Below, piece by piece: positions 9,945 to 18,762 of a stretch of DNA of 64,000 bases (positions are counted from its first letter, which is position 1; each line of letters starts with the position of its first letter). The position numbers and the translations under genes are program-made. The stretch is taken from positions 1 through 64,000 of the forward strand of contig JAICUB010000007.1 in the NCBI GenBank assembly GCA_025936045.1. Reading direction: 5' to 3'. This DNA is from Polyangiaceae bacterium (GTDB lineage: Bacteria > Myxococcota_A > Polyangia > Polyangiales > Polyangiaceae). The notes beneath the pieces were generated by a model, which saw only the letters and a program-made list of their open reading frames with translations, searched no databases and was not told where the DNA came from.

Positions 9945-11858
9945 ATGGCTTCGATCGGGACGCGCGCTACGGGCGTGCTTGCCGGTGTGATTTTTCTAAG
10001 CGGTTGTCGTCGAGCGGCTGACTCGTTCGTTGCGCCGGACCCGACGGAGGGCGGCGGCGGGAAATCCGGCGCGGCCGCGAGCGCGGGCAGCTCCGGCACG
10101 GCCGGCTCTGCTGCGTTGCCGCAAGACGAGGGCGGCGCCGTATCGGACGCAGCCGGTGGCGTTGCGGACGGAGATTCGAGCGGGCCCGGCGAAGGCGGCT
10201 CACCGGACGCGGATGACGGCGGGCGCCCCGCGCAAACCGAAGAAGGCGCGGGCGAACCCGGCGATGCGGGCGGACGCAAGACCGCCGGACATGGCGTGAC
10301 GGGAAGCGCGGGGCATTCTGCGAACGCCGGCGCGAGTGGAAGTACGGCGGCTCGCGGTGGCCAGGGAGGACGAGGCGCGGGCGGGGCGACGGCGGCGGGG
10401 GGCGTGGCGAGTGCCGGGGCTGGCATGGGTGGCCTTGCGACCTCCGGGACTGGCGGCGTCGCGACTGCCGGGGCTGGCGGCGTCGCGACTGCAGGGGCCG
10501 GCGGCGCCGCGACGGCGGGTGGCGCGGGCGGAGCCGTGGCGACGGGCGGCGCGAGTGGCGCGGGGGGCGCGCCCTGCTCGTTCAACGTCACGTCCTCGCA
10601 GAGTTCGAGCATTGCGACCGTCGGCATCGTGAACTGGTCGACGACGTTCGGGGACGTGACGAGCGCGCGCGTGGTTTACACGCTCGAGGACGCGACGGAT
10701 TCCACGCTCAACGTCGGCGGCACCGCGCCGGCGGATGCGAGCGAGAGCCCGCATCGCACGCTGCTCCTCGGGCTGAAGCCCGGTAGAAACTACACGTTTC
10801 ACGTCGAAGTCGAGGGCGCGAGCGGAACGCGTTGCGCGAGCGACGACTACGAGCTCACGACCGGGACGCTCCCTGACGCGCCGGCCGTGACGCGCAACGT
10901 GTTCGAGGCGTCCGCCGAGGCTCCGGGCTTCATCATCGCGGGCGGCGGGTTCGGCAGCAGCGCTCCGGTCGCCATCATCGACGCGGACGGCGCCGTCGTA
11001 TGGACGGCGCCTGCACCCGCGAACACGAGCCGGGCACGCATGGACTACGAGGGCGCGAACATGTGGATGATCGCGGCCAATGCGTCCAACAGCGGAGGGG
11101 ACCTGCGCTACGTCTCGATGGACGGGCTGACGAGCGGCGCGAATCTGAGCGGGCTTTCGAATGTGCACCACGATTTCAGCGTGCTCGCGGGAGGCGCCAT
11201 CGCCGTCCTCTCCTGGGTCGGAAGCGGACTCGATCAAGAGAGCGACTTGCTCGAACGCTCCTCGGACGGCAGCGTGAAAACGCTGTTCCACGTCGGCTCG
11301 AACCTCTACGCGGGCGGACAGAGCGCGTTCGGTGGAGGGGCGCACAGCTACCACGCGAACTCCGTCGCGTACCATGCTACGGACGACAGCTTCACGATCG
11401 GTGATCGTAATCCGAGCTCGTTCGTGAAGGTCGGTCGTGACGGCAGCTTGCGCTGGCAATTCGGCGGCAGCTGCTCGGCCGCCAAGGCGCCGCTCTGCGT
11501 CCCCGGCACCTGGCAGGTGAACCACGGCCATCAGCTGCTCGACGACGGCACGTTTCTCTTCTTCAACAACACGCTTTACGGGAAGACGAGCCCGTCGAGC
11601 GCACTCGAGTTCATGCTGAACGCTTCGACTTCGTTCAGCGCGTCCGAACTCGAGCATTGGTCCGGTGACGGCGCCGAGCACAGTGACACGCTCGGTGACG
11701 TGCAACGGCTGCCGAACGGCAATACCCTGGTGACGTTCTCGAACGACGGCGTGATCTACGAGCTCGATCCGACGTGGAAGGTCGTACAGAGCCTCTCGGC
11801 GAGCTCGTTCGGGTATTCGGAATGGCGTCCGACGCTGTACGGACCCCCCTCCCGCTGA
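9945..11858 (+). CDS. Lipoprotein with arylsulfotransferase (ASST)-type beta-propeller
   Basis: A 637-residue exported lipoprotein. ATG 9945 gives a signal peptide with lipobox LSGC near residue 21; TTG 9915 is in frame but improbable. Residues about 35-215 are a Gly/Ala/Thr tether containing octapeptide repeats. Then a fibronectin-like segment (about 220-305) and a propeller-like domain to the end. Supporting motifs: HYHDF-type NVHHDFSVLAGG, AHSYHANSVAYHATDDSF, IGDRNPSSFVKV and QVNHGHQLLDDG, with histidines placed as in the Arylsulfotransferase/ASST_2 families. ASST enzymes move sulfate between phenols; here the activity is an inference from the motifs. Stands alone between same-strand genes. 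Confidence 0.75.
   Translation: MASIGTRATGVLAGVIFLSGCRRAADSFVAPDPTEGGGGKSGAAASAGSSGTAGSAALPQDEGGAVSDAAGGVADGDSSGPGEGGSPDADDGGRPAQTEEGAGEPGDAGGRKTAGHGVTGSAGHSANAGASGSTAARGGQGGRGAGGATAAGGVASAGAGMGGLATSGTGGVATAGAGGVATAGAGGAATAGGAGGAVATGGASGAGGAPCSFNVTSSQSSSIATVGIVNWSTTFGDVTSARVVYTLEDATDSTLNVGGTAPADASESPHRTLLLGLKPGRNYTFHVEVEGASGTRCASDDYELTTGTLPDAPAVTRNVFEASAEAPGFIIAGGGFGSSAPVAIIDADGAVVWTAPAPANTSRARMDYEGANMWMIAANASNSGGDLRYVSMDGLTSGANLSGLSNVHHDFSVLAGGAIAVLSWVGSGLDQESDLLERSSDGSVKTLFHVGSNLYAGGQSAFGGGAHSYHANSVAYHATDDSFTIGDRNPSSFVKVGRDGSLRWQFGGSCSAAKAPLCVPGTWQVNHGHQLLDDGTFLFFNNTLYGKTSPSSALEFMLNASTSFSASELEHWSGDGAEHSDTLGDVQRLPNGNTLVTFSNDGVIYELDPTWKVVQSLSASSFGYSEWRPTLYGPPSR
10437..10532 (+). repeat. 24-bp tandem repeat encoding ATAGAGGV-type octapeptides
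   Basis: Units at 10437, 10461 and 10485 (GCGACTGCCGGGGCTGGCGGCGTC and close variants), followed by a degenerate fourth at 10509. It lies inside the linker of the ASST-type lipoprotein and keeps frame. Likely slippage-expanded tether. Confidence 0.8.
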
Positions 11859-11965
11859 CGGTAGAAAAACGGAGCGTCACTGTGGCGAAATCGCGGACTT
11901 AGCCGGAGCCGAGCGTCTTTCTGCGTCGAGGCAAGCAGGACGCGAAGAAGCGGGCATTACCCTTC

Positions 11966-12964
11966 ATGGCTTCACCCCTGCGTTCGCCGCTGCCTCCGAA
12001 AGCGTCCGAACAGCCGTTGCCCCAGTTCGAGCTCGGCCCGCTACCAGCTCGGAGTGAGAGCGTCGCGGCGCACTCGGCGGCGCCTCCGCCCGCAACCAAG
12101 CAGGGGCGGCCGACGGAAGCACGCACACTCGCGTGGATGACCCGTTTGGAAAACGCCGCGCTCGGACGTCTCTCGCCCGCGATGCGGGAGCGGGTGGCCC
12201 GCCATCGTCACGCGATGCTCGCCGGGAGCTGCCTCGCGGGCGGCGTGCTGCTGCTCGCGCTCGGTCTCGGAGCACGAGCTCTCGTCGGCCGCACGCACGC
12301 CACCGAGCCAAGAGCTACGAGCACGGCCGGCGATCCCCCCTACTCCGTCGCGGCCGATCCCGCGCCGGCGCGCGCCGCAACGGCACCGACGCCCGCGCCG
12401 GCGCTGAAGAGCACCGACGAACCGAGCGCGTTGCTCACGCTCGCGTCCTCTCTCCTCGACCAGCACCGCGCCGCGGAGGTGCCGGCGCTTGCAGCGCGCC
12501 TCCTCGCGCGACACCCCGAGCTCGTGAGCGACGAGCGACTCCAGCACGTCGTGCTCGCCGCCGCCGCATCGAGCGACACGCAGGCGGCGACGGACGCCTT
12601 CGCCCTCCTCACGGGACCGATGGGTGAAACGGGCGCGGCGCTCGTGTATGCGCTGTCGCTGAAGCCCGACGCCCGCCGCAGCGCGCGCCAACGAGCGCAG
12701 AGCTATCTCTCCAGCAAGGATTTCGAGCGTGTCGCAGCCTTACCCGTGTATGCGGCGGAGAAGCTCCGGAGCGCGAAGAGCTGCGAGGACAAGCGCGGGT
12801 TGCTCGAGTTCGCCGGCCAAGTCGGAGGCCCGCAGGTGCTCGACTACCTGAAGGAGCTCGAGCGCCAGACCTCCTGCGGCCCCGAGGACCTCGACCACTG
12901 CTTCCCTTGCCTCGCGAGCGACCACCGGCTGGCCGACACGATCGCCAAGCTGGACCGGCACTAA
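11966..12964 (+). CDS. Single-pass membrane protein of unknown function
   Basis: 332 residues from ATG 11966. The first 85 residues are Pro/Ala/Ser-rich and look disordered and cytoplasmic. One transmembrane helix follows (HAMLAGSCLAGGVLLLALGLG, about residues 81-101), then an Ala/Pro/Thr linker to about 145. The rest is an alpha-helical region of paired Leu/Ala-rich helices (LLTLASSLLDQHRAAEVPAL, ARHPELVSDERLQHVVLAAA) that resembles TPR- or HEAT-like repeats, ending in a Cys cluster (TSCGPEDLDHCFPCLA). This layout resembles the C-terminal part of myxobacterial kinase-associated membrane proteins but no kinase domain is present. I do not recognise the family. It has an 83-base gap to the PLP-enzyme gene. 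Confidence 0.65.
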   Translation: MASPLRSPLPPKASEQPLPQFELGPLPARSESVAAHSAAPPPATKQGRPTEARTLAWMTRLENAALGRLSPAMRERVARHRHAMLAGSCLAGGVLLLALGLGARALVGRTHATEPRATSTAGDPPYSVAADPAPARAATAPTPAPALKSTDEPSALLTLASSLLDQHRAAEVPALAARLLARHPELVSDERLQHVVLAAAASSDTQAATDAFALLTGPMGETGAALVYALSLKPDARRSARQRAQSYLSSKDFERVAALPVYAAEKLRSAKSCEDKRGLLEFAGQVGGPQVLDYLKELERQTSCGPEDLDHCFPCLASDHRLADTIAKLDRH

Positions 12965-13047
12965 GCAGCACTAAGTCGCCCTCGGGGGCGAACGTCGCTA
13001 AACTTCGTAGGCCGGCGCGGCCTTCTGCCACGCCCACGAGGAGTGCG

Positions 13048-14301
13048 ATGCCTGTGTCACGCAAGAAGACGCCGTACTTCGTGCGACCGCCGACCGCGGT
13101 GCTCACGCGCGGCTTCGATCCGCGGCTGTCCGTCGGTTCCGCTCGGCCTGCGGTTTTTCGCTCGTCCACCTACGTGTTCTCGAGCCCGGAAGCCGCGGAG
13201 CGCGCCTTCGCGATCGCGCTCGGACGCTCGCGGCCGTCGGACGGCGAAAACGTCGATCTCATCTACTCGCGCCTGTCCCACCCGAACGCGGAAATAGTCG
13301 AAGATCAAATCGTCCCGCTCGAGCGCGGCGCGGAGGAGGCGGCCGTGTTCAACTCCGGGATGGCGGCGATCTCGACCGTGCTTCTGAGCTCGTGTCCGCC
13401 CGGTTCGAGCTTCATCTACACGACGCCCGTCTACGGCGGCACACAGCACCTGATCCATCAGCTGCTCGAGCCGCTCGGCCTGCGCGGCGTGCCGGTTTCC
13501 GCGACGGCGACGAACGAGCTTGCGCGCGCCGTTCGCGAAACGCCGAACCTGAAGCTCGTCTTCGTCGAAACGCCAGCCAATCCGACGCTCGCCATGTGCG
13601 ACCTGGCGTCGGTCGTGAAGGCGGCGCGGAGCCTCAGCGGGCACGCGCCGCTCGTCGTCGTCGACAACACGTTCATGGGACCCACCTTCCAGCATCCGCT
13701 CGTCCATGGCGCGGATCTCGTCGTCTATTCGGCCACGAAATACCTCGCCGGGCACAGCGACATCCTCGCCGGTGTCGTCATCGGCAAGGATGCGGAGCTC
13801 GTGGCGAGCCTGCGCGGCATGCGCGCCGTGCTCGGTAACATCCTACAGCCGGACGAATGCTGGATTTTGAACAGTCGCCTCCCCACCGTGGAGCTCCGCA
13901 TGACGCGCCAGAGCAAGAACGCCCAGCGCATCGCCGAGGCGTTGGCCGGTCATCCGCGCATCAAAGAGCTGTACTATCCGTCGCTCTTCACCGATCCCGA
14001 GCAAGTTCGGATCCGTGACGCGCAGTGCGACTTTCCGGGCGCCGTGTTCGCACTCGAGCTCGACGGCGGCAAGCGAGCCGCGTTCGACTTTTTACGGCGC
14101 CTGACGATCGCGAAGAACGCCGTGAGCCTCGGCGGCGTCGAGACGCTCGCCTGTCACCCCGCGACCACGACGCACTCGGAGATGTCGAACGAAGAACTCG
14201 CGGCCGCCGGTGTGACCGACGCGCTCGTCCGGATCTCGATCGGCATCGAGGATCCGCGCGATCTGCTGACGGAGTTTCGCGCCGCGCTCGACGCGCTCTG
14301 A
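13048..14301 (+). CDS. Cys/Met-metabolism PLP-dependent lyase/transferase (methionine gamma-lyase-like)
   Basis: Cytoplasmic PLP enzyme of 417 residues, normal length for the cystathionine gamma-synthase family. ATG 13048 is preceded by GAGGAG at good spacing. PLP lysine is K231 in YSATKYLAGHSD; other family landmarks are YSR at 73-75, Tyr129-Gly-Gly of PVYGGT, Asp206 in VVVDNTFMGP, SLGGVETLACHPATTTHS near the C-terminus, and the final RISIGIED. The sequence fits methionine gamma-lyase, cystathionine gamma-lyase and O-acetylhomoserine sulfhydrylase about equally well; I lean to the lyases. The first 40 residues are longer than in E. coli MetB. No sulfur-pathway neighbours help to choose. Confidence 0.85.
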   Translation: MPVSRKKTPYFVRPPTAVLTRGFDPRLSVGSARPAVFRSSTYVFSSPEAAERAFAIALGRSRPSDGENVDLIYSRLSHPNAEIVEDQIVPLERGAEEAAVFNSGMAAISTVLLSSCPPGSSFIYTTPVYGGTQHLIHQLLEPLGLRGVPVSATATNELARAVRETPNLKLVFVETPANPTLAMCDLASVVKAARSLSGHAPLVVVDNTFMGPTFQHPLVHGADLVVYSATKYLAGHSDILAGVVIGKDAELVASLRGMRAVLGNILQPDECWILNSRLPTVELRMTRQSKNAQRIAEALAGHPRIKELYYPSLFTDPEQVRIRDAQCDFPGAVFALELDGGKRAAFDFLRRLTIAKNAVSLGGVETLACHPATTTHSEMSNEELAAAGVTDALVRISIGIEDPRDLLTEFRAALDAL

Positions 14302-14342
14302 GGAGCGGCTCGAGTCGGCCGCAGCGGGCACCGCCTCTACCG

Positions 14343-14903
14343 CTAGATCTGGTGCGCGCCGTTACGGGCGAGCCAGCGCAAAACGTCACTCGACGTGAGA
14401 ATGCCAGCGACGCGGCCGTTCTTATCCACGACGGGAACGGGATGAATCCCCTGATTTGCCATGATGCTCGCAGCCTCGAACACCGAAGTTTCCTCGGTCA
14501 CGACCACCGACAGCGGCAGCATGAAGTCCCGGACGCGCCGGCCGGAGCGCCGCTCCCAGCGGCGCGCGGCGGCGCTGGCTTCGGTATCCGTGGCGTAGAA
14601 GTCGCGGTCGCGCGGCGTGTCCGGCTGGCCACAGAGGTCGGTCAAGACATCCATTTTCGAGACGACGCCGATTGGCTCCCCTGCCTCGTCGACCACCGGC
14701 AGGGCATGAACGCCTCGGTCCACGAAGAGCCGCAACAGCTCGACCGCTTCCATATCTGGCCGCGCGGTGAGGACGACCTGCTCCATGGCGTCCGCCACCG
14801 GTGTGGTGCGGGCGGCCGGAGGCATCGCCTCGATGAGCTCCGGCCGCAGCCTGATGCCCGAATCACGACGAATAAGCGGGCCCTTGGGCTGCGGACGCTG
14901 CAT
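14343..14903 (-). CDS. Tandem CBS-domain protein
   Basis: A 186-residue protein from ATG 14903 (a GTG at 14948 would add 15 residues; neither has a convincing ribosome-binding site). Two CBS domains are visible: residues about 35-90 (ARPDMEAVELLRLFVDRGVH, GEPIGVVSKMDVL) and about 120-182 (VTEETSVFEAASIMANQGIH, GRVAGILTSSDVLRWLA). CBS pairs bind adenine nucleotides and act as energy or ligand sensors. There is no attached enzyme or channel domain. It is the last gene of a leftward run (DUF1338, GCDH, FabI, CBS), 152 bases after the FabI stop, and may or may not share that transcript. Confidence 0.85.
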   Translation of the reverse strand: MQRPQPKGPLIRRDSGIRLRPELIEAMPPAARTTPVADAMEQVVLTARPDMEAVELLRLFVDRGVHALPVVDEAGEPIGVVSKMDVLTDLCGQPDTPRDRDFYATDTEASAAARRWERRSGRRVRDFMLPLSVVVTEETSVFEAASIMANQGIHPVPVVDKNGRVAGILTSSDVLRWLARNGAHQI

Positions 14904-15055
14904 CTCCGCGGGAGTCAAGCATCCGGCGTGCCAGCCGTGTGACGCCACTGGGCGCAGTACACCGCGAACGCGGGGGCAATCTCCGGCACGCGCCGCAAGA
15001 TGCCCTCGGCGGATTTGTACGAAACCCCTTCGCGGGCGCGGGCGGTGGCTTGAGG

Positions 15056-15970
15056 TCAGGCCCTCGGCTCGAACGTATCAGCTGGCCCCAATGCCTTGCC
15101 CATCGCGTGGAAGCCCTTGTCCACGTAGACGGTCGTACCGGTAATTCCGCTCGCGAGCGGGCTCGCCAGAAACGTAGCGACGTTTGCCACTTCCTGCGTT
15201 TCGAGACGCTCGGGCAGCGGCGCGTTCTTCTCGCAATACTCGACGACCTCGTCGATCATCCCGGTCACGCTCGCCGCGCGGGTCGCGACCGGACCCGCCG
15301 AGATCGTGTTCACGCGTAGCCCGAAGCGTCGGCCGGCCTGGAGCGCCAGGAAGCGAGTATCGCTCTCGAGCGCGGCCTTCGCCGAGTTCATGCCGCCGCC
15401 GTAGCCGGGAATCACCCGTTCGCTCGCCATATAAGTGAGCGAGAGAACGGAGCCGCCGCGGCTCATGACCGGACCGAGACGCGCGACCATCGACGTGAGC
15501 GAGTAACTGCTCACGCCGAGCGCCGCGAGGTAGCCCTTGCGGCTGGTGTCGAGCAAGAGCTTCGCGACCTCGGGCCCGTTGGCGAGGCTGTGCACCACGA
15601 CATCGAGCGTCCCGGCGCCGAACTCCGCGCGCCAGCGATCCGAAAGACCCTGAATCGTGAAATCGCCGCGTTCGGCATAGCGGCGACTCGTGCGCAGATC
15701 CTCCGGTGCGTCCTCCAGCGTGTCGAACGCCGCGTCCAAGGGGAAAATGCGCTCGAACTCGAGCAGACGCCCGTCGCTCAGCCTGCGCGACGCGTCGAGC
15801 TTGCCGCGCCGCAGCACGGTCTCGAAAATTCCGAGCGCGGGCGGCCAAACGCCGAGGCTCACGGACGCGCCGGCTTCGGCCAAGGATTTCGCGATCGCGA
15901 AGCCGAAGCCAACGTCGTCGGCGACGCCCGCGACGAGCGCACGCTTGTTGCGTAAGTCGATCGACAGCAT
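15056..15970 (-). CDS. fabI: Enoyl-[acyl-carrier-protein] reductase, plant/plastid-like FabI
   Basis: Reduces trans-2-enoyl-ACP with NAD(P)H in the last step of fatty-acid elongation. 304 residues, longer than the roughly 260 of E. coli FabI. Landmarks: AGVADDVGFGFAIAKSLAEA at 14-33, VHSLANGPEV at 126-135, DTSRKGYLAALGVSSYS at 141-157, catalytic Tyr190 and Lys198 in PGYGGGMNSAK (spacing +8, as I recall for the Brassica enzyme). Residues about 43-110 carry an insertion (FETVLRRGKLDASR, EDAPEDLRTSRRYAERGDF) also seen in chloroplast MOD1-type reductases. Whether this is the housekeeping FabI or a second copy cannot be told here. It follows the GCDH gene by 53 bases. Confidence 0.9.
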   Translation of the reverse strand: MLSIDLRNKRALVAGVADDVGFGFAIAKSLAEAGASVSLGVWPPALGIFETVLRRGKLDASRRLSDGRLLEFERIFPLDAAFDTLEDAPEDLRTSRRYAERGDFTIQGLSDRWRAEFGAGTLDVVVHSLANGPEVAKLLLDTSRKGYLAALGVSSYSLTSMVARLGPVMSRGGSVLSLTYMASERVIPGYGGGMNSAKAALESDTRFLALQAGRRFGLRVNTISAGPVATRAASVTGMIDEVVEYCEKNAPLPERLETQEVANVATFLASPLASGITGTTVYVDKGFHAMGKALGPADTFEPRA

Positions 15971-16023
15971 GCGGGCGCCGAGACTCCGCGAAATTCAGGC
16001 GCCATGCAAGCGCAAAAGTCGCC

Positions 16024-17214
16024 TCAGAACGCGTCCTCGCCCGTCAGCGCCTTGCCGAGGACCAGCGTGTGGATCTGATGCGTTCCTTCATACGTGTACA
16101 CACTCTCGAGATTCAAGAGGTGCCGGACGACCGGGTACTCGAGCAGGATCCCGTTCGCTCCGAGCAGGTTCCGCGCCGAACGCGCCACGCTGAGAGCCAT
16201 GGCGACGTTGTTGCGCTTGCAGAGGGACACCTGTGCCGGCGACGGCTTTTCGCCGCGCTCCTTCCGCCGGCTGAAGTGCAGGCTCAGGAGCTCGGCCTTG
16301 ACGAGCTCGGACGCCATGTCCGCGAAATCCGCCTGGACGAGCTGCTTTTTGGCGATGGGCAGGCCGAACTGCACGCGTTCCTTGGCATAGCCGAGCGCGC
16401 AGTCGAAGCAGGCTTTCGCGGCGCCGACCGCGCCCCAGGCGATACCGAGCCTCGCTTCGTTGAGACAGCGAAGCGGCGCGCCGAGCCCGGGCTTGTGCTC
16501 GAGCGCGGCCTCGGCCGGCACGCGGCAGCCCTCGAGGTGGATCGCTCCGGTCTCACTCGAACGCAGGCTCATCTTCCCGTGCACGCGCGAGGTTTCGAAC
16601 CCGGGCCGCCCGCGCTCGACGACGAAGCCGCGGATCGACTCCGCGCCGCCGGCGCCGACCTTGGCCCAAATCACGGCGACGTCGGCGATGGGGGCGTTAG
16701 TGATCCACATCTTGGTGCCGTCGAGGACGAAGTCCGAGCCGTCTGGACGCGCCCGTGTCTGCATCGAGCCGGGATCGGAGCCGCTGTCGGGCTCGGTGAG
16801 GCCGAAGCAGCCGATGAGTTTTCCCCGCGCCATTTCCGGCAAGTAGCGCTGCTTCTGCGCTTCGGTACCGAACGCACGAAGCGCAAACATGGCCAGCGAC
16901 CCCTGCACGCTCGCGAAGCTCCGCAGTCCGCTGTCCCCGTACTCGAGCTCTTCGAGGATGAGGCCGTAGGCAACCGCGCCGAGCCCCGCGCAGCCGTAGC
17001 CTTCGAGCCCCGCGCCGAGGACGCCGAGCTCGCCGAGCTCCGTCACGAGGTCCCGCGGGAACTCCTCGCGCTCGTAGAGCTCGGCCGCGCGCGGCAGGTA
17101 ACGCTCGCGCACGAAGCGCCGCACGTTGGCGCGTATGAGTCGCTCCGCCTCGTCGAGCTCGCCGTCGATCGCCGAAAGCTCGTCCACTGCCGATCCGGCG
17201 CGCCCTTCCGTCAT
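16024..17214 (-). CDS. gcdH: Glutaryl-CoA dehydrogenase (acyl-CoA dehydrogenase family)
   Basis: FAD enzyme that oxidatively decarboxylates glutaryl-CoA to crotonyl-CoA in lysine/tryptophan breakdown. 396 residues, standard length. Flavin/substrate motifs: GCFGLTEPDSGSDPGSM near 138-154 and KMWITNAPIADVAVIWAKV. The catalytic base is Glu376 in TYEGTHQIHTLVLGKALTG, which matches the glutaryl-CoA branch rather than the medium-chain type. It starts 10 bases after the DUF1338 stop on the same strand, and the divergent neighbours are saccharopine dehydrogenase and ALDH7, so context strongly supports a lysine-degradation role. A generic acyl-CoA dehydrogenase is the main alternative. Confidence 0.88.
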   Translation of the reverse strand: MTEGRAGSAVDELSAIDGELDEAERLIRANVRRFVRERYLPRAAELYEREEFPRDLVTELGELGVLGAGLEGYGCAGLGAVAYGLILEELEYGDSGLRSFASVQGSLAMFALRAFGTEAQKQRYLPEMARGKLIGCFGLTEPDSGSDPGSMQTRARPDGSDFVLDGTKMWITNAPIADVAVIWAKVGAGGAESIRGFVVERGRPGFETSRVHGKMSLRSSETGAIHLEGCRVPAEAALEHKPGLGAPLRCLNEARLGIAWGAVGAAKACFDCALGYAKERVQFGLPIAKKQLVQADFADMASELVKAELLSLHFSRRKERGEKPSPAQVSLCKRNNVAMALSVARSARNLLGANGILLEYPVVRHLLNLESVYTYEGTHQIHTLVLGKALTGEDAF

Positions 17215-17224
17215 TCGGGCGATG

Positions 17225-18604
17225 CTAACCGATCGGCTGCGGCCGCGTGGGGTCGGCTTCGGCGCGACGCGGATCGGTCGCGAGGATGATGCGGTTGATG
17301 CCTTCCTGATTGAAGCCCTTGTAGCCTGCGTTGCGCTCGAGCACCTCGAAGTGCGAACCGATCGCGCCTTCGCGAGCGAGACGCGAGGTTTGCTCGGCGC
17401 TCATGAAACCCTCGCGTTCGGCGCGCGCCAGGCGCTCGCTCGACACGGGCCAAACCTCGCCTTGCGTGAAGGCCTGTTTGAGATGCGAGAAATTGCTGAA
17501 CCGCGGCATGACGCCGATGCCCGCCGCGCGGAGCTGCTCGCTGACGGCCTCGATGTCGTATTGGCACTCGAGGTGATGCATGCCGGCCGCGAGAAAGGCC
17601 TCGCCGTGAAGCTCGCACCAGAGCCCGACCGTGCCGACGCTCGCGCGGGGCTCGAGCGCCGAGTGCGCGAAGTCGCCCGTAATTTCCTCGGGCGTGAGAT
17701 CGACGTCGGCGAAGACACAGAGCCCCGTCGTAGGATGGTCCAGCACTTGCGCGCCCCAACCCGCGTCGCGGCCGGCGTAAAAGCGCTCGCGGCAGCGGAG
17801 TCCGAGCGCCTCGAGCACGCCCACGAGCGCCGCGAACCAGCGGCGGCTCGAGCGGTAGGTGTGGTGGTCGCGATTGAACCAGCCGAGTCCGAGCGCGTCC
17901 TGCCGCGCCTTTTGCACGCGCGCGGCGTGGTTCTTTCGCTCGTAGAAGCGCCGTTCGGCCTCGAAAAACACCTCGCACGCGAGCGCCTCACCGAGCTCCG
18001 TACGCGCGGCGCGCACGAGCGCGAGCGCGGCGTCGAAGCCCGAGCCGGGGTCGTCGAGCGGACGCGGCCGCAGCCGGAGCGCCTCGAGGTGCCGCTCGAT
18101 CGCGGCGGCCCCGGGCCCGGCGCTCGGTGCGCTCGCCGCCACGAGCGCACGCTCCGCACGGCGCTCGCCGAGCCAGAGCTCGGCGCCGTCACCACGCGCG
18201 ACGAGCACGCGCCGGACGAGCCCGCTCGGAGCACCCTCGACGGCGCCGAGAACCGACGCCGGAGCCGCCTCGAGAAAGTCCACGACGGAATCAGTGCGAG
18301 CGACGACACGGAGCCCGCTTTCCGTGCCGAGCTCGACGAGCGGCAAGAGCGCGCCGGGATGCTCCCAGAGCTCCCCGCCGTCGGGGTGGCCCACGCGGAG
18401 GAAGCCCGAACGCTCGAGCTCGCGCCGAACCTCGCCGTCGGCGCGGACGCCGATAACGTCGACCGCGTCGGCGAGGCGTGCGCCGACGCCGAAGAGCCGC
18501 TCGGCGAAAGCGCGCGCGCCCGGGGAGCGACGAAGGAGTTCGTCGAGCATGCGCAACACGAGCGCACTTGCCGTTGGCTCGGGGTGGAATGCGACGGGGC
18601 CCAT
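17225..18604 (-). CDS. DUF1338 protein, 2-oxoadipate dioxygenase/decarboxylase-like (HglS type)
   Basis: Members of this family (Pseudomonas HglS) are Fe(II) enzymes that turn 2-oxoadipate into D-2-hydroxyglutarate. 459 residues from ATG 18604; 37 in-frame residues upstream are ignored because they reach into the divergent promoter. Diagnostic segments: FNRDHHTYRSSRRWFAAL, YAGRDAGWGAQVLDHP, FADVDLTPEEITGDFAHS, GMHHLECQYDIEAVSEQL and GYKGFNQEGINRII. The histidines in DHHTYRS and the His/Glu of MHHLE are likely metal ligands. It leads a leftward unit with glutaryl-CoA dehydrogenase 10 bases downstream. YdcJ-type proteins of the same family have no clear role, so substrate is inferred from context. 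Confidence 0.82.
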   Translation of the reverse strand: MGPVAFHPEPTASALVLRMLDELLRRSPGARAFAERLFGVGARLADAVDVIGVRADGEVRRELERSGFLRVGHPDGGELWEHPGALLPLVELGTESGLRVVARTDSVVDFLEAAPASVLGAVEGAPSGLVRRVLVARGDGAELWLGERRAERALVAASAPSAGPGAAAIERHLEALRLRPRPLDDPGSGFDAALALVRAARTELGEALACEVFFEAERRFYERKNHAARVQKARQDALGLGWFNRDHHTYRSSRRWFAALVGVLEALGLRCRERFYAGRDAGWGAQVLDHPTTGLCVFADVDLTPEEITGDFAHSALEPRASVGTVGLWCELHGEAFLAAGMHHLECQYDIEAVSEQLRAAGIGVMPRFSNFSHLKQAFTQGEVWPVSSERLARAEREGFMSAEQTSRLAREGAIGSHFEVLERNAGYKGFNQEGINRIILATDPRRAEADPTRPQPIG

Positions 18605-18611
18605 GCTGGAG

Positions 18612-18640
18612 CCGATAACGCTGATTTTGACCGAAATCGG
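18612..18640. promoter_or_regulatory. Nested inverted repeat in the divergent lysine-locus promoter
   Basis: CCGAT (18612) pairs with ATCGG (18636-18640), and inside it GATTT (18623-18627) pairs with AAATC (18634-18638). It lies in the 158-bp region between the DUF1338 and saccharopine-dehydrogenase starts and begins 8 bases upstream of the DUF1338 ATG. It is a candidate operator for a regulator of both arms; assignment is speculative. Confidence 0.3.
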
Positions 18641-18762
18641 CCCTCGGCGCACGCCGCCGACGTGGGTGCAGCGCGCACCTTCACGCCGACTTGAAAAGGA
18701 GCGCCCGCGGCGCAAGATGTGAGGACGGCGCGCTCGCTTTTTCGACGCACCGGCAGCGTGCC

